From Synechococcus sp. UW140 (GTDB taxonomy: Bacteria > Cyanobacteriota > Cyanobacteriia > PCC-6307 > Cyanobiaceae), in contig CAMCMT010000006.1 in NCBI GenBank assembly GCA_945875915.1, positions 20,292 through 84,291 on the forward strand: a stretch of DNA of 64,000 nucleotides. The letters are read 5' to 3'. A model generated the notes under the pieces. The model did not search any database. It worked only from the letters and a program-made list of their open reading frames with translations, and had not been told where the DNA came from. How positions within the stretch are numbered: the first letter of the stretch is position 1; each line of letters begins with the position of its first letter. The position numbers and the translations under genes are program-made. Of this stretch, positions 9,146 through 18,292 are shown one piece after another.

Positions 9146-10021
9146 TTATACGGGAGTAATGCTGGCGATCACTCCTCCCTCGCGGTGAATCTGCTTGTAT
9201 TTTGTTGAGAGCTGATCGAAGGGTACAAAGTAGGTGCGGTTCGCTTTCTTGTAACGAGAAATCGGTTTCACGTTGTTGGCGCGATACGCCGTTACATCCA
9301 CTCGATAAATGCGACCTTCTGCTCCAGCGCCAACTCCCAAACGGGTCTGGGCATCCTGGAGGTTAGACGAAGGCCTGAAACTCCAGCCCTGGCTGTCCGC
9401 GGAGGAGGGCGGAATTACCGCAACCGCTCGGTTGAGATAGGCATTCGCGCCGAGCCGTGAAGCCTTACCGGTAAGACTGCCCTTGAGGCTGCTGCTGCTG
9501 GCTCCCCTGAGCAACTGGAAGGTCCACGTGAACTCCTGCATGGTGAGGCAGCTTTCCGTCTTCCATCCCCTCTGGTAGGGAACAGTCCACTCACCGAAGG
9601 TGCTCTGGTACTCATCTGAATCGATGAAGCTGTCGATATCTGCGTCATAGCCGTGGCTATCGAGGCGTTCTGCGTGGGCACGCATCTCTTCAAAATCCGC
9701 AGGAGCACGGCCCAGCAGGTGCCTGAAGGCCAGTTCGATATAGCGGTAGCGTGGGCAGGCATCGAAGAATCGAGCCCGATAGAGATCGCTCTTGGCGATG
9801 GTGCGAATGAACTCACGTACGCTGAGCTCACCCAGCTTCAGCTGGGACTCTGGAACTAGCTGACGCTCGCTCTCCATCACATAGGCGTTGCCCAACACTT
9901 GGCGGTAGGCGGCCTGAATCAGCTGCTCTTTGGCCGCGTCGCTATCACCAGGAAGCAGCTCGAGGGGGAGGTCGCTGTCGAATCGCTCAACGCCTAGGAC
10001 CGAGGCGGGGCCAAAGGACAT
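9146..10021 (-). CDS. cpeC: Phycoerythrin-associated rod linker CpeC
   Basis: 291 aa with the N-terminus MSFGPASVLGVERF, a linker domain at about residues 30-170 (AYRQVLGNAYVMESERQLV, YIELAFRHLLGRAP, GEWTVPYQRGWKTES) and a CpcD-like end IHREGGVIASITPV. The conserved block SFRPSSNLQDAQTRLGVGA is typical of CpeC of Synechococcus. It is the first gene of the linker-lyase operon running to cpeR. The 209 bp upstream, before the ferrochelatase stop, should hold the operon promoter; no clear consensus was recognised. Confidence 0.93.
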   Translation of the reverse strand: MSFGPASVLGVERFDSDLPLELLPGDSDAAKEQLIQAAYRQVLGNAYVMESERQLVPESQLKLGELSVREFIRTIAKSDLYRARFFDACPRYRYIELAFRHLLGRAPADFEEMRAHAERLDSHGYDADIDSFIDSDEYQSTFGEWTVPYQRGWKTESCLTMQEFTWTFQLLRGASSSSLKGSLTGKASRLGANAYLNRAVAVIPPSSADSQGWSFRPSSNLQDAQTRLGVGAGAEGRIYRVDVTAYRANNVKPISRYKKANRTYFVPFDQLSTKYKQIHREGGVIASITPV

Positions 10022-10230
10022 GATAATGCATTCCTGGGATTACTCAAGGAGTATCGGACGAGATCGGACTAATCCGGTAGCGGTTTAACAATCCGCAATC
10101 CTGTCCTTGCCTGGCTGGCTGGAGCAACGGGCGCGGTCCACCCTGCCCATTGCTGTAGGCCCATCGTGACTGGATAATTTTTTGCATGCGGCCCTGGCCC
10201 CCGACGCGCCCATTGGATATCCCAGAGTTA

Positions 10231-11463
10231 TCAAAGCAGCCCTAGCCCATGCAGGGGCCCGTGCCGGCTAATCACCTCCATCAGGAAGGCGACAGTTCCT
10301 AGCATCGCTGCCCGACCGTTCCAGATCTCGGTGTTGTTATTCCAGCCCCAGGTCCATTTGCCCTGGGGGGTGGGATTCACCTTGGTGGGGAGCTGGGCGG
10401 CTTGATCGAGATTTGTTACCGTTTCGGCCATCGCCTGCTCCACCAGGTCGGTCAAGGCTGCAATGAACGCTGGATCTGTGTCCAGCGCAGGGACGCGACG
10501 GAAGTTTTTTACTCCGGCGGCGATAGCGAGCTCTCGGTATTCCATATCGATTTCTTCTAGGGTTTCGATATGTTCACTGACAAAGCTGATTGGCACTACC
10601 ACAAGATCTTTCACTCCTTGCTCTCCCAATTCCTGCAGGGCATCTTCGGTGTAGGGCTTAAGCCATTCAACCGGTCCAACACGGCTCTGGTAAGCGAGGG
10701 TGAAGGGGTTGGGATGGCCGAGCTGCTGCTGCAGTTGCTGAAGGATCAGCCTGCTGCAGGCTACGATCTCCAGTTGATAGGGATCCCCGGCGTCCTCCAC
10801 ATAGCTCTTGGGAACACCGTGGGCGCTGAAGAATATATGTGCACTGGAAGGATCTTCGCAAGCTTTTATTTCGCGTGCGATCAAACTTGCCAGTGCTTGG
10901 ATGTAGCCCGGATGGTCGTACCAGCTACGAATGCAGCGGATTGGCAGGCGGTTGAAGGCCGGATCCGTATTGCGCAAGCGCTGCAGCTCCCGGAAGCTCG
11001 AGCCACTGGTGCTGATCGAGAAGTGAGGGTAGAGCGGTAGCACAACCACTTCATCGACTCCGTCGGCCTTGAGGTCGGCTATAGCCGATTCGGTGAAGGG
11101 ATGCCAGTAGCGCATGGCTACATAGCTGGTGGCATCCACGCCCTTTTGTCGCAGGCTGGTTTGTAGTTCTCGGGCCTGCTGCTTGGTGATGCGCCGCAAC
11201 GGTGAACCACCACCGATTGAGCGGTAGGCTTGCCGCGACTTGCCGCTGCGTAGGCTGCTGATCAGCCAGGCGAATGGCTTCTGCATCACTGATACCGGAA
11301 GGCGAATAATTTCCGGATCTGAGAATAGATTGTACAGAAAGGGCCCGACGTCCTCGATCCGTTCTGGCCCGCCAAGGTTTAGCAGGAGAACGCCAACTCG
11401 TGGCTTTCGTTTGGTTGTAGATGGTTCCATACAAATCGTGTACTCACAACTGGCTTCAGCCAT
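10231..11463 (-). CDS. hemH: Ferrochelatase with C-terminal chlorophyll a/b-binding-like segment
   Basis: 410 aa. Inserts iron into protoporphyrin IX to form heme, the precursor of biliverdin and phycobilins. Visible are [12 protein letters not shown], the catalytic-histidine region [10 protein letters not shown] and the [11 protein letters not shown] block. The tail after about residue 370 contains [14 protein letters not shown], the single-helix chlorophyll-binding (CAB/HLIP) motif found on cyanobacterial and plastid ferrochelatases. ATG at 11463 overlaps the stop of the pentapeptide gene by 8 bp (ATGGCTGA), implying translational coupling; an internal ATG at 11430 is possible. Presence inside the phycobilisome island links heme supply to pigment synthesis. 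Confidence 0.95.
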   Translation of the reverse strand: MAEASCEYTICMEPSTTKRKPRVGVLLLNLGGPERIEDVGPFLYNLFSDPEIIRLPVSVMQKPFAWLISSLRSGKSRQAYRSIGGGSPLRRITKQQARELQTSLRQKGVDATSYVAMRYWHPFTESAIADLKADGVDEVVVLPLYPHFSISTSGSSFRELQRLRNTDPAFNRLPIRCIRSWYDHPGYIQALASLIAREIKACEDPSSAHIFFSAHGVPKSYVEDAGDPYQLEIVACSRLILQQLQQQLGHPNPFTLAYQSRVGPVEWLKPYTEDALQELGEQGVKDLVVVPISFVSEHIETLEEIDMEYRELAIAAGVKNFRRVPALDTDPAFIAALTDLVEQAMAETVTNLDQAAQLPTKVNPTPQGKWTWGWNNNTEIWNGRAAMLGTVAFLMEVISRHGPLHGLGLL

Positions 11464-12151
11464 TCAGGCTCTCGCGCGTCGTTCGGCGTGTCAGTGGGTT
11501 CCAGCAGTCGAGCTCCTTGAATGGGCGGCCAAGCAGGGAGGCGCGCAGGGCGTCGAGGTTGATGGCACCTGAAAAATCAGCCCCGCGAATGGAGCCAGCG
11601 CTGCTTATATCAGCGTTGTTGAGCTCTGCACATCGGAAATCTACGTAGTCAAGCTGGCAGTTTAGGAATCGAGTTTTTTCACACAATGCACCTCTCAATA
11701 GGGCATGGCGCAGATCCGCGCCAGCCAGTCGCGCGCCCCTTAGGCATGCACCAGAGAGATTGGCTCCACTAAGATAGGCACCCATTAACGATGCTTCTTC
11801 CAGATCCATGCCGGAAAGATCAGCACTGTTGAGAAAAGCCCCATTAAGTCTCGCCTGCGGGCCGATTGCCCCACTGCTTCGGAAATCGAAACCGTGGGGC
11901 CAAATAGTATAACTGTCATAGCGAGCCAATCGTAGATCAGCGCCGTCAAGTTGGCAGCTGTGAAGGTCAGCGCCCCTGAGATCTACTCGGCATAATCTAG
12001 CGCTGGAGAGATCTAGCTCGCCAAGTTGTAAGTTGCGCCAATCGGCTCCCCTGGCATCCAATGGGCCTTCATGCCTATTGCCAGGGGGTTTCTGCTGTTC
12101 GGGGGTTGTGCGCTCAAAGGCGAGTGAAGTAATGGGGGAAGCTGACGTCAT
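11456..12151 (-). CDS. Pentapeptide repeat protein
   Basis: 231 aa. From about residue 45 to 200 the chain is built of A(D/N)LxX-type pentapeptide repeats (for example [35 protein letters not shown]), which fold as a right-handed quadrilateral beta-helix. The first 25 residues are proline-rich and unstructured. A non-repeat insertion around residues 78-98 contains [13 protein letters not shown], a pattern often seen in cyanobacterial pentapeptide proteins. Function unknown. Overlaps hemH by 8 bp and follows the biliprotein-like gene by 106 bp. Confidence 0.87.
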   Translation of the reverse strand: MTSASPITSLAFERTTPEQQKPPGNRHEGPLDARGADWRNLQLGELDLSSARLCRVDLRGADLHSCQLDGADLRLARYDSYTIWPHGFDFRSSGAIGPQARLNGAFLNSADLSGMDLEEASLMGAYLSGANLSGACLRGARLAGADLRHALLRGALCEKTRFLNCQLDYVDFRCAELNNADISSAGSIRGADFSGAINLDALRASLLGRPFKELDCWNPLTRRTTRESLNG

Positions 12152-12257
12152 GATATCTGGAGGGTTGATTTGTACATGGATAATGGCATCGCCTTTGCAT
12201 TGATCGCCCTAGGCGGACTTGCTGATGCTGGAGCTAGAAATGGCGCAGCCAATGAGT

Positions 12258-12857
12258 TCATAAGTTAACCTCAGTGGCTGGGCTGGATTGTTGGTCCAAT
12301 TGTTGAATCATCTTCTCAAGGTGCTCCAAGGCTTCTCCTAGAAGGGATACATCGTTTGAGCTCGCATAGGTAGAATAGTGTGAAAGCGCGTCTGTTTTTA
12401 GAAAGCTTATCGCTAAAGCCATGCTGTTGACTGGCACCCCTAATTCCCGATATAAATCACGCAGGCCCTCTACTCCGGGAGGATGGGTGAAAATTGGGCG
12501 TCCCACCGCAACTGCATAGATTGTTACCCTAAGAAAATGCCAACAGTCGCGCCAACACGCTTCCGCTCTTGCCCCAGGGTAAAGCGCACCACCGGCCAGA
12601 ACTAGGCCTGGATCTTCGCGAAGTAGTTGACTTTTGGCAGAGGTAACAATCAGCGGAGTCTTTGACTGAAGCCGCTGTAGGTTCTCAGCATTGACGGTAG
12701 AGTAACTGCAGATGATGGCCAATTCCTCATCGCTTAATGCACGAGCCTCCCCATCTGCTTGCTGAAGTATTGCGCGAATTGATGGCGGCAGAGATTGATC
12801 GTGCATCAAGCCGAGTATGCGCGCCTTGGCTGTCAGCTCTCTTAGTCTTTCGTCCAT
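12258..12857 (-). CDS. Orphan phycobiliprotein-like protein (AplA/allophycocyanin-like)
   Basis: 199 aa. The stretch at residues 88-152 aligns by eye with biliprotein subunits: GGALYPGARAEACWRDCWH matches the [16 protein letters not shown] site, then FLRVTIYAVAVG and GLRDLYRELGVP match the helices after it. Cys101 takes the place of the conserved bilin cysteine; Cys105 is an unusual second cysteine four residues later. The N-terminal about 70 residues are divergent. Such orphan biliproteins may bind a bilin as a sensor or assist assembly. No partner subunit is adjacent. It starts 4 bp after the preceding unknown gene, so the two are probably co-translated. Confidence 0.78.
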   Translation of the reverse strand: MDERLRELTAKARILGLMHDQSLPPSIRAILQQADGEARALSDEELAIICSYSTVNAENLQRLQSKTPLIVTSAKSQLLREDPGLVLAGGALYPGARAEACWRDCWHFLRVTIYAVAVGRPIFTHPPGVEGLRDLYRELGVPVNSMALAISFLKTDALSHYSTYASSNDVSLLGEALEHLEKMIQQLDQQSSPATEVNL

Positions 12858-12861
12858 GGGA

Positions 12862-13353
12862 TCATTCTCGGTTAAGCCGCTTCATGTCATCGGTGCGTGC
12901 GGTGACTTGAAGTTTGATGTCGTTAGAGTCTGGATCATGATTGAGCACGGGCGTGGCAACCAGGTGGCCGTGACGTTCCAAGTAAAGCGCCCAGGCAACT
13001 TTTCCGGCAATACCTGGGCAGTTTAGTAAAACGGAATTTACCAGGTCTGAGCCTAGGCCAAGAGCATGCAAGAGCACCTTGCAATCATCTTGACTGTTTA
13101 CAGAGGCAGGGCGAATTGCTGCTCCTACAATCCAGCCTAACGAGGTGTCTTCAAGGGGGCCAGTGGAACTCAAGCAAGCCAATAGGAGATTTGCTCCTTT
13201 CCCAGCGATTTGCCTATGCTCTAATCTCCATAGCTCAAGATTTTGAGGGTTCAGGGAAATCCGAAATCCGGGCTGACTGGCGTCAGGGGTAACCTCGTCT
13301 TGGCCTTGACTGGAGTTGATAAGAGCATTGAGCTGACTAAGGGGATCGCTCAT
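12862..13353 (-). CDS. Unknown protein upstream of the orphan biliprotein
   Basis: 163 aa if started at the ATG at 13353, which has GAGAA upstream; the frame is open to 13473, but the extra 40 residues have no typical composition. No recognised family. Features: ENxELWRLEHRQIAGKGANL-type amphipathic start, a Leu/Gly-rich middle (LLHALGLGSDLVNSVLLNCPG) and cysteines at four scattered positions. No membrane segment. With only 4 bp to the biliprotein-like gene, a joint function is likely. It could be a very divergent biliprotein relative or a dedicated partner; that is conjecture. Confidence 0.68.
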   Translation of the reverse strand: MSDPLSQLNALINSSQGQDEVTPDASQPGFRISLNPQNLELWRLEHRQIAGKGANLLLACLSSTGPLEDTSLGWIVGAAIRPASVNSQDDCKVLLHALGLGSDLVNSVLLNCPGIAGKVAWALYLERHGHLVATPVLNHDPDSNDIKLQVTARTDDMKRLNRE

Positions 13354-13514
13354 TGCAATTCTCGTTGCGGGAATAAGATCTTCATCCAGCTCACTTTGCC
13401 AAGGATGGTGGTAAGAGCAATCGCTTCGGCCATCAGTTGAGCCCATTATTGACGAGATTGACGATGAACCCATTCCTCAATTGTTGAAGGTAATTGATTG
13501 ATGCGAATCCCATT

Positions 13515-14273
13515 TTATTGTGCTCCTGTGCTCAGCATGGCAGCTGCAATCCAGAGCACGAGTCCCGTGATCACAAAACCACCGGCTGTCACAGTATTTT
13601 GCCAGAGCTTTCGAGCCCATGGTGCGGGGGCGTCGGCGAGCCAGGCCGGTCGTTGCTTGATGGCGTCTTGCCAGAGCACCTTGGCTGGAGCTCGCTTGGC
13701 CGTTTTGTCCCTCCAGATGCTGTCGTAGCGGGGCGCCTGCTGGTTGAAGGGCATGGTGCCCAGGGCTTGGCCCGGTAAAATCCGTGACCTTTGATAGGGA
13801 ACGGTATTAAATCCAAATGTATCCATGTATTCTTCCGAATCCAGGAGTGAATCAATAAATGTTCCGAGACCATGCTGGGCGATCATGATGGAGTAGGCGA
13901 GCCGCTCTTGATTGCCGTGTACAGGACGTCCCAGCACCCGGTTCACTACCTGCTCAACCATGCGGTAGTTGCTGTTGCAGCGGTAGAAATCATCCCGGAA
14001 CTTTCGAGACAGTAGTAGACCCCGAATGAAATCTCGCATCGTGATCTGGCCGTTCTGCAGCTGCGACTCAAGCGCTGGCTCCCGGTCGACTTTGAAGGCG
14101 TGAAAGAAGATCTGTTTGTAGGCCTGGGCAATCTGGCTCTCAAAGTTTCCGTTGCCACTGAGCTCACCAGTTCCGGACTTGAACTCACGGCTGTCCTGTC
14201 CGCCGGGTAGCTGAAAGCTGTTCACCCGCGCGTTCATGGTCAGCAGCTGGGTAGCAAGAAGCGGAAGGGCCAT
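13515..14273 (-). CDS. cpcL: Rod-core linker of CpcL (CpcG2) type with membrane anchor
   Basis: 252 aa. The N-terminus MALPLLATQLLTMNARVNSF and the linker domain (AYKQIFFHAFKVDREPALES, GQITMRDFIRGLLLS, YRMVEQVVNRVLGRPV, FGFNTVPYQRSR) are those of CpcG rod-core linkers. The C-terminus has a hydrophobic stretch of about 20 residues (GGFVITGLVLWIAAAML) instead of a soluble tail, the hallmark of CpcL/CpcG2, which holds core-less rods at the thylakoid membrane and passes energy mainly to photosystem I. Located downstream of cpcBA after a terminator, so probably separately or weakly co-transcribed. Confidence 0.88.
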   Translation of the reverse strand: MALPLLATQLLTMNARVNSFQLPGGQDSREFKSGTGELSGNGNFESQIAQAYKQIFFHAFKVDREPALESQLQNGQITMRDFIRGLLLSRKFRDDFYRCNSNYRMVEQVVNRVLGRPVHGNQERLAYSIMIAQHGLGTFIDSLLDSEEYMDTFGFNTVPYQRSRILPGQALGTMPFNQQAPRYDSIWRDKTAKRAPAKVLWQDAIKQRPAWLADAPAPWARKLWQNTVTAGGFVITGLVLWIAAAMLSTGAQ

Positions 14274-14559
14274 CGGAGCATGTATTTTGTTTGATTATCC
14301 AACGCCTGCTAGCTGCACCAGACCCGTCAAAATAAATCTACATCTTGCTTCATTTCTGTTGATCTGGCCAGCTGGCGATCCCCGCGCTTGGTACTGCGAC
14401 GCGCAAGCTTGGGCGTGGGTGTAGCCAGAAGCAAGCAGCTGGGTTGGCCTTTGCCCCCCTAGATTGGCTAGACGGTGTTTTCGCTTCCCTCGCCTAATAC
14501 AGGGCCCGCTCCGACCTTACTTTGGTCGAATCCTCTTCCTCTCAATGGCAAGCACCAGG

Positions 14560-14586
14560 CAAATAAAAAGGCCCCGAATGGGGCCT
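14560..14586 (-). terminator. Rho-independent terminator of cpcBA
   Basis: On the minus strand GGCCCC-ATTC-GGGGCC is followed by TTTTTATTT, 40 bp after the cpcA stop. It should end the abundant cpcBA transcript ahead of cpcL. Confidence 0.9.
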
Positions 14587-14625
14587 AAGAGAGGATCGAC
14601 GGAGATAACAACCCTTGGCCTGGAT

Positions 14626-15114
14626 TCAGACGAGGGCGCCGATTGCGTAGTCGATGTAGTTGTTGGCGATATTACCGGGGTCGCCGGAAATGCCGTGGTT
14701 GGCCTTGATGTAGTTCAGGGCTTCGACGTACCAGGAGGGGGACAGTTCGAACGCGCGGTTGATTTCATCGAGACCAGCGATGAGGTACTCATCGATGGGG
14801 CCTGTGCCACCAGCCACCAGGCAGTAGGTGATCTGACGGAGGTAGTAACCGATGTCACGGGCACACTTGGCCTTGCCACGGGCGTCGGAAGCGTAGTTGC
14901 TCCCTTGCATCTGGGTGGTGTAGGGGAACTTGCTATACACAGCCTGGGCAGCACCGTTCACGAGGGAATCGGCATTGGCGGTGAGTGACTTAGCGGCTGC
15001 GAGGGCGTTTTTGGCGCGCTCGAAACGACCGAAGGCTGCGTTCAGCTCGGTTTGGCTAAGGAAGCGGCCTTGGGAATCGGCTGCTGAAACGGCCTCGGTG
15101 AGGGGTGTCTTCAT
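14626..15114 (-). CDS. cpcA: Phycocyanin alpha subunit
   Basis: 162 aa, full length. N-terminus [20 protein letters not shown] and the bilin site [14 protein letters not shown] (Cys84) identify an alpha-phycocyanin. Only this one bilin cysteine is present in the usual place. Sequence cannot tell which bilin is attached: C-phycocyanin uses phycocyanobilin, while R-phycocyanin variants carry other bilins. The alpha-specific lyase (CpcE/F, PecE/F or RpcG) is not in the window. Encoded 67 bp after cpcB. Confidence 0.96.
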   Translation of the reverse strand: MKTPLTEAVSAADSQGRFLSQTELNAAFGRFERAKNALAAAKSLTANADSLVNGAAQAVYSKFPYTTQMQGSNYASDARGKAKCARDIGYYLRQITYCLVAGGTGPIDEYLIAGLDEINRAFELSPSWYVEALNYIKANHGISGDPGNIANNYIDYAIGALV

Positions 15115-15181
15115 GGAAGGAAGAAGGGGAAGGAAAGTGAAGCAAAACCAAACTGAGATGCCATCAAGGCAGGCTCAGTGA

Positions 15182-15700
15182 TCAGCCGACAGCAGCAGCG
15201 GCGCGATCGAAGTAGGTGCCGATCTCGGAGACGAGAGCGGTGCAATCACCCTGGGTGATGCCGCCGCGATCGTTAACAATGGCGAGGGCAGCGTCCTTCA
15301 TCTTGCGAACGCCTTCAGCCACCGACGCGCCGGGGACGCCGAGGGCGAGATAGGTTTCGCGTAGGCCATTCAGGCAACGATCTTCCAGCACGGAAGCATC
15401 GCCGTTGAAGGTTGCATAGGTGACATAGCGGAGAATGATCTCCATGTCACGCAGGCAAGCAGCCATGCGGCGTTGGGTGTAAGCGTTGCCGCCCGGGGCG
15501 ATCAGGGCAGGCTGCTGGTCGAAGAGACCGCGGGCAGCGTTGGTGACGATTTTGGAGGCGTTGGAGGTGATGCGGTTGACCGAATCCATGCGCTTGTTGC
15601 TTTCAGCAACAACAGCTGCGAGGGCGTCGATCTGACCAGCGTTGAGGAATTCGCCGCGGGCATCAGCCTGAGCAACGACCTTGGTGAAGGCGTCGAACAT
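15182..15700 (-). CDS. cpcB: Phycocyanin beta subunit
   Basis: 172 aa, full length. Begins [19 protein letters not shown]; bilin cysteines are in [16 protein letters not shown] (Cys82) and [17 protein letters not shown] (Cys153). With CpcA it builds the inner rod discs. CpcT, encoded at 17.1 kb, is expected to modify the Cys153-type site and an S-type lyase the Cys82 site. The start has no strong ribosome-binding site, and a leader of several hundred bp upstream is free of intact genes. Confidence 0.97.
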   Translation of the reverse strand: MFDAFTKVVAQADARGEFLNAGQIDALAAVVAESNKRMDSVNRITSNASKIVTNAARGLFDQQPALIAPGGNAYTQRRMAACLRDMEIILRYVTYATFNGDASVLEDRCLNGLRETYLALGVPGASVAEGVRKMKDAALAIVNDRGGITQGDCTALVSEIGTYFDRAAAAVG

Positions 15701-16025
15701 TGAGGGGCTCCATGGTCCTGACGTTCGAGGTCAGGAAGTGGTTAGGGGGAAGGGTGTGACCGCTAACGCGATGCACGGGTCGAAAAGGCTTGTCACCAGT
15801 CAAGGCAACCAAGCCGCTTCAGCCCACACATTGTTGTTCTGCGCATGGCTCCCATGAGGGATACTTAACAAACGGTCACCGCCCTGCCAAATCCGTTGCG
15901 GTGCAGGGTCTTTGCTGGCCGCATTGCCCGGGCCAGGCTGGTGTTGGCTTCAGGCCAGGCCCGCAGCGCTGTACGACCAGCCGCTAGCGAGGGACCACCG
16001 GTATCCATGGCGCTGGGCTGCTTGC
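15701..16025. promoter_or_regulatory. Upstream region of cpcBA
   Basis: About 325 bp without an intact gene between cpcB and the linker remnant. By position it should contain the cpcBA promoter and leader. I see an inverted pair around 15716-15736 (CTGACGTTCGAGGTCAG) just upstream of cpcB, but no confident -10/-35 pair. Confidence 0.4.
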
Positions 16026-16664
16026 TCAAGACGGGGCTCGGTCCGGGACGAGCCGATCAAGGCGATCAGCCGCTGTTGGCGGAGCCCGTCTTGGCGCGGT
16101 CGGGCTTGTTGGGCCGGCTTCGCCATCGCTGCCGCGGACGCCGGTGGAGACGCTAAAGCCGACGACTTTGCCGCCCATCCGGCTGACCCGCCGGATCGTG
16201 TCGCCCATGGGGGAGAAGGGCGCATTCCTCACCAGATCCGATGTGCGGGCGTAGTCGATGGTGTATCGGCCGCATCTGGGCCATGTTCTGGGGGCCCGGC
16301 CGTGCTGATGCTTGAAGTTCAGCTCGCTGAAACGATTGGCGTTGCAGTTCTCCAAGAACTTGGTGCGATAGAGGCCGCTCTTGGCTATTTGACTCCCAAA
16401 CTCCCGCACGCTCAGGTAGCCCGGCTTGACCAGCAATTCGGGGCCTTCGAGGCGCTCGGGGGCCATTACATCTGGGTTGCCGAGCACCTGTTGAGTCACG
16501 GCCTGGATCCGGGCAACCTCGTCGTGTTGCGATCCATGGGTTCTTTTTTGCTCTTGAGCAACCCTTTTGACATTGTTACAAATTTCGCCGCTGGCGGTTT
16601 TGCGCTCAGCCGATACCATCCGGCACAACCCCTTTGGGCTCTGTAATGGCCGCCCAGTCTCCAC
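16026..16664 (-). pseudogene. Decayed phycobilisome rod linker
   Basis: A 212-codon frame holds recognisable pieces of a rod linker of the CpcC/CpeC kind: VLGNPDVMAPERLEGPE, GYLSVREFGSQIAKSGLYRTKF, ENCNANRFSELNFKHQHGRAP, and near the end a CpcD-like DTIRRVSRMGGKVVGFSV. Between the GRAP motif and that end about 100 residues of the normal protein are missing, including the DSYIDSxEY segment. After GRAP, the next frame reads QNMAQM, closer to a normal linker, which points to a frameshift. The first 45 and last 40 codons look random. A dead or rapidly diverging linker beside cpcB, where cpcC linkers often lie. Confidence 0.72.
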
Positions 16665-17080
16665 CCCCCTCCCCAGCCCAGCTTCAACACCGCGTCGGCG
16701 AGCAACTCCAGGCCCTTAGCCAGGTGTCGGAGGCCTTGATGTTTCGCCTCCTCGACCTAGAGGAACGGCTGGGAGCCGTCGAGCAGCAGCTCGTTAGCCT
16801 CCGCGCCCGCGACGATCAGGCCTCCTGGGGCTTGGGCGCGGACACGGGCGAGATTCTCGCTCTCACCGAGGAGCGGCTAGCCCGGCTAGAAGACCTACTC
16901 AACGGCCGCCGTCAACTGCTTGGCGGCGGTGGTAGTTCTTCCTATGGTCAAGACGCTGGTTTCGCCGGTGCCGAGGGAGCCATTAATGCAGTGGCGAGCG
17001 GCTCCGCGGTGCGGGACGCGGCCTTTGATCCCTTCCCGGAAGAGGAAGAGCAGGCCTTCATGGATGAACTGATCGCCTGA
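16646..17080 (+). CDS. Small coiled-coil hypothetical protein of the rod island
   Basis: 144 aa from ATG 16646 (an in-frame TTG lies 12 bp upstream). Residues about 12-62 are a predicted coiled coil (heptads in VGEQLQALSQVSEALMFRLLDLEERLGAVEQQL); the middle has a Gly/Ser-rich linker, and the end is acidic (DPFPEEEEQAFMDELIA). I do not know the function. It is divergent from the remnant linker and convergent with cpcT. Its location and composition suggest a phycobilisome-related accessory protein conserved in Synechococcus, which is inference. Confidence 0.72.
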   Translation: MAAQSPPPSPAQLQHRVGEQLQALSQVSEALMFRLLDLEERLGAVEQQLVSLRARDDQASWGLGADTGEILALTEERLARLEDLLNGRRQLLGGGGSSSYGQDAGFAGAEGAINAVASGSAVRDAAFDPFPEEEEQAFMDELIA

Positions 17081-17107
17081 TCTTTGGTTGGCCAGATCGT
17101 CAGACCA

Positions 17108-17701
17108 TCAGACCTGGATCCAGTCGCTGGGTAGTTCGGAGCTGTAATCGTGGGTTCGCTCGAACTCAAAAGGGCCAGCTAGGGAGCCCCACAGCTGCTC
17201 GTGGCTGCCGGGGTCGTGGCCCCGGTCGATCGTGCGCATGCCCTGGCCATCGAGCTCGAAGCTGCTGACCAGATAGGCGGTGGCTCCCTTGCGTTCCACC
17301 AGGCAGCGGCAGCCCGGTTCCACCTCACCGATGAAGCCATTGGCCGTTTCCTTCACGATGTAGCTGCACCCCTCGAGCAAGCGCAGGTCACCGGAACGGA
17401 TCTGTTGGCGCCGGTCGGCGTCCTCCACCGCTCCCCAGAAGCGTTGCCCCTCGTCGATGGCCTGGTTGTGGATTACGAGGCTGTCGCTGCGTTGCTCCAC
17501 CCGCAGCACCCGGATGCGGTAGGGGCGGCCTGGATCAAACGAATAGCACTGCTCCAGCAGCAACGAGCCCGGCGCCAGCTGGGGCAGGGGCCGTAACTTC
17601 ACCAGGATGTGGGCGAAGAGGGGCGGATTTTCGAAGGCCTGTTGTTGGTTGCTGAAACCGGCGCTCAACTGGCTCAGCAGGCGGGCGGAGGGGCTGGTCA
17701 T
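17108..17701 (-). CDS. cpcT: Bilin lyase CpcT
   Basis: 197 aa, T-type lyase. Motifs: LSAGFSNQQQAFENPPLFAHI, LRPLPQ, EQCYSFDPGRPYRIRVL, EVEPGCRCLV and HEQLWGSLAGPFEFERTHDY. CpcT attaches phycocyanobilin to Cys153/155 of CpcB (and related subunits). Compared with CpeT at 5.3 kb it lacks the FYSEQSYDYDPW wording of the phycoerythrin-specific form, supporting assignment to phycocyanin. It could also act on other bilins if the phycocyanin here is an R-type. Confidence 0.9.
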   Translation of the reverse strand: MTSPSARLLSQLSAGFSNQQQAFENPPLFAHILVKLRPLPQLAPGSLLLEQCYSFDPGRPYRIRVLRVEQRSDSLVIHNQAIDEGQRFWGAVEDADRRQQIRSGDLRLLEGCSYIVKETANGFIGEVEPGCRCLVERKGATAYLVSSFELDGQGMRTIDRGHDPGSHEQLWGSLAGPFEFERTHDYSSELPSDWIQV

Positions 17702-17818
17702 GGCCGGATCCTATGGGCAGTGGAGTCCCGCCCATGGGCCGACCGCTGGAAACGCAGAACTCGGCAAAGGGCAGCGCTTTCGGTCTGTGCCGAAGCGCCT
17801 GTGGCTGGTCCTAAGGGC

Positions 17819-18058
17819 CTAGAGACCCAGCAGCCGGATGCGGAATTCGGCCACCTGGCGCGCCATGGCCGGGCTGCTCACCATGAAGGGGTGGTCAGTG
17901 CAGCTGGCCAGGATCAGGCCAATCTTTTCGGTGCTGGCCATGGCGTGGTCAGGGTTTTGGGTGGTGTGGCGCTTCCAGGCCGCATCGAAGACCATGCCAA
18001 AGCTGTCGGCGTTATCGAATAGCTGGCTACTGCTGGCCTCCGGCCGTGGAGAACGCAT
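17819..18058 (-). CDS. Hypothetical 79-aa protein at the edge of the rod island
   Basis: Soluble, mixed helix pattern, no known motif. Codon choice is like that of neighbouring genes (third positions mostly G/C), supporting a real gene. Contains SFGMVFDAAWKRHTTQNPDHAMAS and ILASCTDHPFMVSSPAMARQVAEF. It is 117 bp upstream of cpcT in the same direction and may form a unit with it. Role not known. Confidence 0.62.
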   Translation of the reverse strand: MRSPRPEASSSQLFDNADSFGMVFDAAWKRHTTQNPDHAMASTEKIGLILASCTDHPFMVSSPAMARQVAEFRIRLLGL

Positions 18059-18292
18059 GACCCCTGGGGCGTTGGTTTGATCGGATGCTAAGTCCCGGTT
18101 AGGACGGCACTAAGGTGGGAGCGATTCGACTTACCAGCTACTGATGGTGTTGGTAAGCAATCACAGCCGATTCGCAATGGCCCCGATCGTTGTCTGCTCC
18201 ATGGCTTTGATAGGGCTACGAACACATTTAGCTGCTGGCGGTTTCGCCACGATTTTGAGCGGGATTTAGAGCCTCAAAACGTGCTGCTTAAC

